Shown: positions 58,621 to 64,000 of the stretch, piece by piece
Layout of the letters: the number at the start of each line of letters is the position of its first letter
Position numbering within the stretch: position 1 is the first letter of the stretch
NCBI RefSeq assembly: GCF_014199325.1
Contig: NZ_JACIJJ010000003.1
Span: 1 to 64,000 of the forward strand
Source of the DNA: Sphingomonas yantingensis
GTDB lineage: Bacteria; Pseudomonadota; Alphaproteobacteria; Sphingomonadales; Sphingomonadaceae
Direction of reading: 5' to 3'
Length of the DNA stretch: 64,000 nt
Translations under genes and position numbers: made by a program
Notes under the pieces: model-generated
Told to the model about the DNA's origin: nothing
Databases searched by the model: none
Seen by the model: only the letters and a program-made list of their open reading frames with translations

Positions 58621-59745
58621 TCAGATCAGGCGGCGGAAACCGGGTTTCGGGCGGGACGCGCGGTCGATCGACATCAGCACGCCGACGCAGATCAGCACCG
58701 TCATCTGCGCCGAACCACCGAAGCTGACGAGCGGAAGCGGGATGCCGACCACGGGCGCGAAGCCCATGACCATCAGGAGGTTAATCGCCACGTAGAAGAA
58801 GATCGTCGTCGCCAGACCCGCCGCCGCCAGCCGTCCGAAGCGCGCGGGCGACCGCGCCGCAACGTTCATCCCCCAGCGGATCAGAAGCATGAAGGCAAGG
58901 ATCAGCAGCACGCCACCCGCCAGCCCCCATTCCTCCGCCATCGTGGCGAAGACGAAGTCGGTATGCCCCTCCGGCAGATAGTCGAGATGGCTTTGCGTGC
59001 CTTGGAGAAAACCTTTGCCGAACAGCCCGCCCGACCCGATCGCGATCTTCGACTGGCTGATGTGATAACCCGTGCCGAGTGGATCGGCCTCCGGGTTCAT
59101 GAAGATCAGCACGCGATTGCGTTGGTAATCGTGGAGGATGTAGTTGACCGCGATCGGCACGAACAGCGCCAGACCCAGCGCCCCGCCTATGAACAGGCGC
59201 AGCGGCACGCCCGCCAGGAACATGATGACGATCCCGCCGCCGGTAATCATCAGCGCGGTGCCGAGATCGGGCTGCAGCATCACCAGCGCGGCGGGCATCG
59301 CGATCAGGCCGACCGCGGGCCAGATGCCCCCGAACCGGCGCACCTCCGCCCCCGGCAGCATCGCATAGAAGCGCGCGGCGGCAAGCACCATGAACAGCTT
59401 CATGAACTCCGACGGCTGCAACCGGATGAAGCCGAGGTCGAGCCACCTCTGGCTGCCCCCCTTCACCGCGCCCAGCAGCTCGACCGCGACTAGCGCGGCC
59501 AGCGTGATGCCGTAGCCGGGCAGCGCAAGTTTTTCCCAGAAGCGCATCGGCACCCAGGAGAGGACGACGGCGAGCCCGAGAAAGACGAGCAGCCTGATCC
59601 CCTGCGACCACGCCCAGGGCGTGAAACTGCCCCCCGCGGCCGAGAAGAGCACGACGGTCCCGAACCCGCCGATCGCCAAGATCAAGAACAGGATATGCCA
59701 AGGCAGCTGCGCGATCGGCGCGGGTATCAGTTCGCCGAGCCTCAC
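58621..59745 (-). CDS. rodA: Rod shape-determining peptidoglycan glycosyltransferase RodA
   Basis: A 374-residue SEDS protein with ten membrane helices. SEDS motifs are seen as RWLDLGFIRLQPSEFMKLFMVLA, LQPDLGTALMI with the conserved Asp, and LPEGHTDFVFATMAEEWGL. RodA polymerises glycan strands with PBP2 in the elongasome. GTG at 59745 overlaps the mrdA stop (GTGA). Confidence 0.96.
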   Translation of the reverse strand: MRLGELIPAPIAQLPWHILFLILAIGGFGTVVLFSAAGGSFTPWAWSQGIRLLVFLGLAVVLSWVPMRFWEKLALPGYGITLAALVAVELLGAVKGGSQRWLDLGFIRLQPSEFMKLFMVLAAARFYAMLPGAEVRRFGGIWPAVGLIAMPAALVMLQPDLGTALMITGGGIVIMFLAGVPLRLFIGGALGLALFVPIAVNYILHDYQRNRVLIFMNPEADPLGTGYHISQSKIAIGSGGLFGKGFLQGTQSHLDYLPEGHTDFVFATMAEEWGLAGGVLLILAFMLLIRWGMNVAARSPARFGRLAAAGLATTIFFYVAINLLMVMGFAPVVGIPLPLVSFGGSAQMTVLICVGVLMSIDRASRPKPGFRRLI

Positions 59746-61697
59746 TCGCGTCCCCCCGCGGCCGGCGGTGTCGCTTCCGGATGGGGGGAGGGGGTGGCGA
59801 TCGGGATCGGTGCCTGTCGGACGAGGCGATAGGCCTCCGCCTTCGCCGCCATCCGCGCGTTGAGGTCGCCGCCCCACTGTTTCTCGAACGCCTCGAGCGT
59901 CTCCATCGCCTTGGGCCGATCGAACAGGTAGGTCAGCAGATCACGCGCCACCGGGGCAGCGGCCCCGGAACCCGACATGCCGTGCTCGATCACAACGGCG
60001 ACGGCATAAAGCGGGTTCTCGACCGGCGCGAAGCCGATGAACAGGCCATGGTCGCGATACTTCCACGGCACGTTCAGGCCGCCGCGCGCGCCGCCGGCGA
60101 TGCGCCGTACCTGCGCGGTGCCCGTCTTGCCGCCCATGCGGATGCCGTCGAGCTGAAGCCGGCTGCGCACCGCTGTACCGGCGCCGTTCACCACCTCGTC
60201 CATGCCCGAGCGGATCATCGCCATCCGCTCCTGCGGCACGTCGAGCATCGGCCCGACGATCGGCGCATCGGCGAGGATGCGCGGCATCAACTCGCGCCCG
60301 GACGCGATGCGCGACGCCTGCACCGCCAGTTGGAGCGGACTGGCGAGAATATAACCCTGACCGATCGAGGCGTTTAGCGTGTCGGCGGGTCGCCAGCTTT
60401 CCTTGTATTTCCGTAGCTTCCATGCCGGATCAGGGATCGTCCCGTAACGCTGCGAGGGAAAGGGCAGTGGATATTCGGCGCCGAGGCCGAGCTGCCGCGC
60501 CGCCGCCGCCACGCCGTCCATCCCGACGTCGCGGCCCATGGTGTAGAAATAGGTGTTGCAGCTCTTGGCGATCGCGCGGTGCAGATTGACCGACCCGTGC
60601 CGCCCGAGACAGCGGAAGAAGCGGTTGCCGAGCTGGTAGCCGCCATTGCAATAGACCGTCCTCTCCGGGTCGATCCCCGCGCGCAGGGCCGCGATCGCGG
60701 TCGCCGGCTTGAAGGTGGAGCCCGGCGGGTAGAGCCCCTGCAACACCTTGTTGGTCAGCGGCAGGTGGTCGTCTTCGCTCAGCATCCCCCATTCGAGGCG
60801 GCTGATGCCGTCCGAAAAGCTGTTGGGGTCGTAAGCGGGCATCGACGCCATCGCGAGGATGCCGCCCGTGCGCGCGTCGATGACGACCGCGCTGCCGCTC
60901 TCGTTGCCCAGGCGTCGCGCGGCATATTCCTGAAGACCCGCGTCGATCGTCAGCTTGACCGTCTGCCCCGGCACGTCGCGGCGGGTGTCGAGGTCGCGAA
61001 CCGGCCGCCCGCGCGCCGTCACCTCGACCCGACGTGCGCCGGGTGTACCGCGCAGCTTCGGTTCTAATGCCTTCTCAAGCCCGTCCTTGCCCAGCTTGAA
61101 ACCGGGGGCGAGGTAGAGCGGGTCCTTGCTTTCCTTGTACTGCTCGGCTGAGGGCGTGCCGACATAGCCGACCAGATGCGCGACCGCGGCCCCGGCGGGA
61201 TAGTTGCGGGCATAGCCCTGCGTCGGCGCCACGCCCGGCAGTTCGGGCTGCCGCACGACGACCGCGGCGTAGCGGTCCCAGTCGAGATTCTCCGCGACCG
61301 GCACGGGCTGCAGCCCCCGCGCGCGCTCCAGTTCCTTGGTGATCCGCTCGACCTCGCTCGGATCGAGCTTCAGCAGGCGAGCGAGATCGGCGAGCACCCG
61401 CGCGGCATCCTCGACCCGCTCGGGGATCAGGTCGATGCGGAAATCGGTACGATTATTGGCGATCGCGTGGCCAGCGCGATCGACGATCCACCCGCGCCGC
61501 GGCGGGATCAGCGTCAGGTTGACGCGATTGCTCTCGGACAGAAGCTTGTACCGCTCGTTCTCGGCGACCGACAGCCATGCCATGCGGCCGGCGAGCAGAG
61601 CGCCGACACCAATCTGGCCCGCGCTAAGCGCAAAGGCCCGGCGCGAAAAGGTAAAGGCCTGCGCGGCCTCGGTCACCTGGCGGATCGGGCCGCTCAC
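59742..61697 (-). CDS. mrdA: Penicillin-binding protein 2
   Basis: A 651-residue class B PBP. It has an N-terminal membrane anchor (FALSAGQIGVGALLAGRMAW), a dimerisation domain and a transpeptidase domain. The active-site motifs are S327-TFK (YPPGSTFKPA), S379-C-N and MGGKTGTAQV near residue 517. It crosslinks side-wall peptidoglycan with RodA. GTG at 61697 overlaps the mreD stop (GTGA). The C-terminal tail is Pro-rich. Confidence 0.96.
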   Translation of the reverse strand: MSGPIRQVTEAAQAFTFSRRAFALSAGQIGVGALLAGRMAWLSVAENERYKLLSESNRVNLTLIPPRRGWIVDRAGHAIANNRTDFRIDLIPERVEDAARVLADLARLLKLDPSEVERITKELERARGLQPVPVAENLDWDRYAAVVVRQPELPGVAPTQGYARNYPAGAAVAHLVGYVGTPSAEQYKESKDPLYLAPGFKLGKDGLEKALEPKLRGTPGARRVEVTARGRPVRDLDTRRDVPGQTVKLTIDAGLQEYAARRLGNESGSAVVIDARTGGILAMASMPAYDPNSFSDGISRLEWGMLSEDDHLPLTNKVLQGLYPPGSTFKPATAIAALRAGIDPERTVYCNGGYQLGNRFFRCLGRHGSVNLHRAIAKSCNTYFYTMGRDVGMDGVAAAARQLGLGAEYPLPFPSQRYGTIPDPAWKLRKYKESWRPADTLNASIGQGYILASPLQLAVQASRIASGRELMPRILADAPIVGPMLDVPQERMAMIRSGMDEVVNGAGTAVRSRLQLDGIRMGGKTGTAQVRRIAGGARGGLNVPWKYRDHGLFIGFAPVENPLYAVAVVIEHGMSGSGAAAPVARDLLTYLFDRPKAMETLEAFEKQWGGDLNARMAAKAEAYRLVRQAPIPIATPSPHPEATPPAAGGRE

Positions 61698-62203
61698 GGC
61701 CGGCCTTTGGTGTCGAGCGCGAAGCACAGGCGCGACACCAGCGGATAGAGCGCCGAGGCAAGCAAGATCTGGAGCGCAAGCGCGGTATCGACATGCGCCC
61801 CCAGCGGCGAGGCGATGAGCCGGCCGCCGATCAGGCAGAATGCGATCGTCCCGCTCGCCAACAGCCAGTCCTGCCAGAAATCACGCCACACGAGGCGCAT
61901 GTCTAACATATCCAGCACGATCAGCGACACCCCCCAAAGGAGCATCGCGCTGCCCAGCGGCTGTCCGCTGACCAGATCGTCGAACAGGCCGAGCGGTGCA
62001 CCCGCCCAGACGCGCAGCACGTCGGGCCGCACCAGCCGCCAGCCGACCAGCAGCATCAGCCCCAGCGGGGGCAGCCACGGCACCGTCGAGACGACGGGCA
62101 ACAGCGTCACCAGAGACCCGAGCATGATCGTCGCCGGCGCGATGCGGCGCGAGCGGCGCGGCGGCTCGGGCTCGGCAAAGGCGGAGCGGAGCGGTTCGTT
62201 CAC
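61694..62203 (-). CDS. mreD: Rod shape-determining protein MreD
   Basis: A 169-residue inner-membrane protein with about five helices (TIMLGSLVTLLPVVSTVPWLPPLGLMLLVGWRL). GAPLGLFDDLVSGQPLGSAMLLW is the conserved central loop. It starts at GTG 62203, overlapping the mreC stop (GTGA). It is part of the elongasome. Confidence 0.93.
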   Translation of the reverse strand: MNEPLRSAFAEPEPPRRSRRIAPATIMLGSLVTLLPVVSTVPWLPPLGLMLLVGWRLVRPDVLRVWAGAPLGLFDDLVSGQPLGSAMLLWGVSLIVLDMLDMRLVWRDFWQDWLLASGTIAFCLIGGRLIASPLGAHVDTALALQILLASALYPLVSRLCFALDTKGRP

Positions 62204-63084
62204 TTCTTGGCCGCGCTTTCGGGCGGGGCGGGGCGGGCGGGGGGGAGGAGATAAGGGCGCTGGACCTGCGCGAAATCGAGCGCATCCGGGTTGGCGAGCG
62301 GCCGTGCCTCTGCGGTATCGCGGGCGTTACGCATCACGCGGGCGACGGGGATACCCGGCGGGTAGAGCCCGCCCGCACCGGACGTGACGAACACGTCGCC
62401 CGCGCGGTACGGCATGTTGGCGATGCCCGCGACACGCACCTCGATCAGGCCGTCGCCGCGCCCCGTCGCGATCGCGGGCATCCCATCGCGCACGCGGCGG
62501 ACGGGGATGATGCTCTCGGGATCGACGGCAAGCAGCACGCGCGCGGTATTGGGGCTCACCTCCAGCACGCGGCCGATCAGGCCCTCGGGCCCCCGCACCG
62601 GATAGCCGGCACGCACGCCCTGCCACAGCCCGGCGTTCAGCGTCGCGAACCGCCGCGTGCTGGCCGAGGTCGCATTGACGAGGCGCGCGGTCGCCACCGT
62701 TTCGCCCTCGCGATCGCGCAGCTGGAGCAGGCGGCGCAGGCGGATATTCTCGATCACCAGCTGGCGCGCACGCGCGAGAAGCTTCTTCTCGGCTTCGCGC
62801 TCGGCCTTCAGCCGGCGGTTTTCGCCCATGACGCCGAAATAGCCGCCGACGCCCGGCGGAATGTCGGCGACCTGCCGGCGCACCCAGTGGAGCCCCGACG
62901 ACACCGGCGTCGTCGCCTCGCGCAGGATGCCCCGCGCGGCGATATAGGCGGGCGGGTGCAGGAACGAGAGCACGAGCACGATCGCGCCGATCAGCGCGCC
63001 CGTCGCCGCGGCGACATAGCCGAGGAACAACCCGAACTGGGCGCGCCTCGAAAAGCCGGGGCGCGGTTTACGCGGCGGCGCCAT
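62200..63084 (-). CDS. mreC: Rod shape-determining protein MreC
   Basis: A 294-residue bitopic protein. One membrane helix (about 15-40) is followed by a coiled coil (ENRRLKAEREAEKKLLARARQ) and the beta-barrel periplasmic domain (GLIGRVLEVSPNTARVLLAVDPESIIPV). The C-terminal tail is Pro-rich. It scaffolds MreB, MreD, PBP2 and RodA. Confidence 0.94.
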   Translation of the reverse strand: MAPPRKPRPGFSRRAQFGLFLGYVAAATGALIGAIVLVLSFLHPPAYIAARGILREATTPVSSGLHWVRRQVADIPPGVGGYFGVMGENRRLKAEREAEKKLLARARQLVIENIRLRRLLQLRDREGETVATARLVNATSASTRRFATLNAGLWQGVRAGYPVRGPEGLIGRVLEVSPNTARVLLAVDPESIIPVRRVRDGMPAIATGRGDGLIEVRVAGIANMPYRAGDVFVTSGAGGLYPPGIPVARVMRNARDTAEARPLANPDALDFAQVQRPYLLPPARPAPPESAAKK

Positions 63085-63107
63085 CGGCGCGCCCTCCCTC
63101 TCTCAGC

Positions 63108-64000
<893 letters not shown>

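Overview
The window reads as chromosomal DNA of a sphingomonad (Sphingomonadales, most likely Sphingomonas or a close relative). This is inferred from high GC content, gene content (single-domain response regulators, sphingomonad-type small secreted proteins, TonB-dependent B12 receptor, 3-keto-sugar type cluster, E1-beta with an N-terminal lipoyl domain) and characteristic intergenic hairpin repeats. No rRNA, prophage, CRISPR array or plasmid functions are visible. Two tRNAs are present: Cys (GCA) at 1335-1408 and Lys (CTT) at 58445-58520, both on the minus strand.

Layout. 1-1330 is a decayed accessory patch beside tRNA-Cys: two 3' remnants of IS5-type transposases flank a frameshifted, N-terminally lost MFS transporter. 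1460-6337 (minus) holds a CoxE-type vWA protein, a GT-C-like membrane protein, a CHAP hydrolase, a MoxR ATPase and an unknown helical protein. 6440-9348 has a Phd-like/PAS protein divergent from a Pit phosphate transporter. 9416-13259 has rsmD-rluB, a response regulator and argJ. 13406-15890 is pdhA-pdhB with a terminator. 15966-27694 is housekeeping and small genes (acylphosphatase, greB-slt, dapA, fasciclin protein, smpB, DUF2062, hydrolase, acyltransferase, pcrA/uvrD, GFA protein). 27750-31741 holds a SleB-type hydrolase and an M16 peptidase.

31866-38502 (minus) contains a cobalamin riboswitch followed by btuB-btuF-btuC-btuD, each overlapping the next by four bases, then a LacI-family regulator and a cytochrome b561. 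38589-41627 is a cytoplasmic hybrid histidine kinase. 42034-48118 is a six-gene plus-strand operon (sugar/nucleoside-type MFS permease, two exported TIM-barrel proteins, a DUF1080 3-keto-glycoside hydrolase-like protein, a Tat-type small dehydrogenase subunit and a GMC flavoprotein) that looks like an oxidative 3-keto-glycoside pathway. 48356-50194 is an ABC-F ATPase. 50257-56361 is a second tight operon: ATP-dependent 5-oxoprolinase, DUF969, DUF979 and DUF2891, best read as 5-oxoproline uptake and hydrolysis. 56358-57982 is a YeiH-type transporter with a coupled small Cys-rich protein. 58621-64000 (minus) is the elongasome operon mreB-mreC-mreD-mrdA-rodA; mreB runs off the window end.

A recurring trait is four-base start/stop overlap (ATGA or GTGA), seen at many junctions and used here to choose several GTG starts. 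Long open frames opposite to genes are common because of GC-rich codon use and were not annotated.
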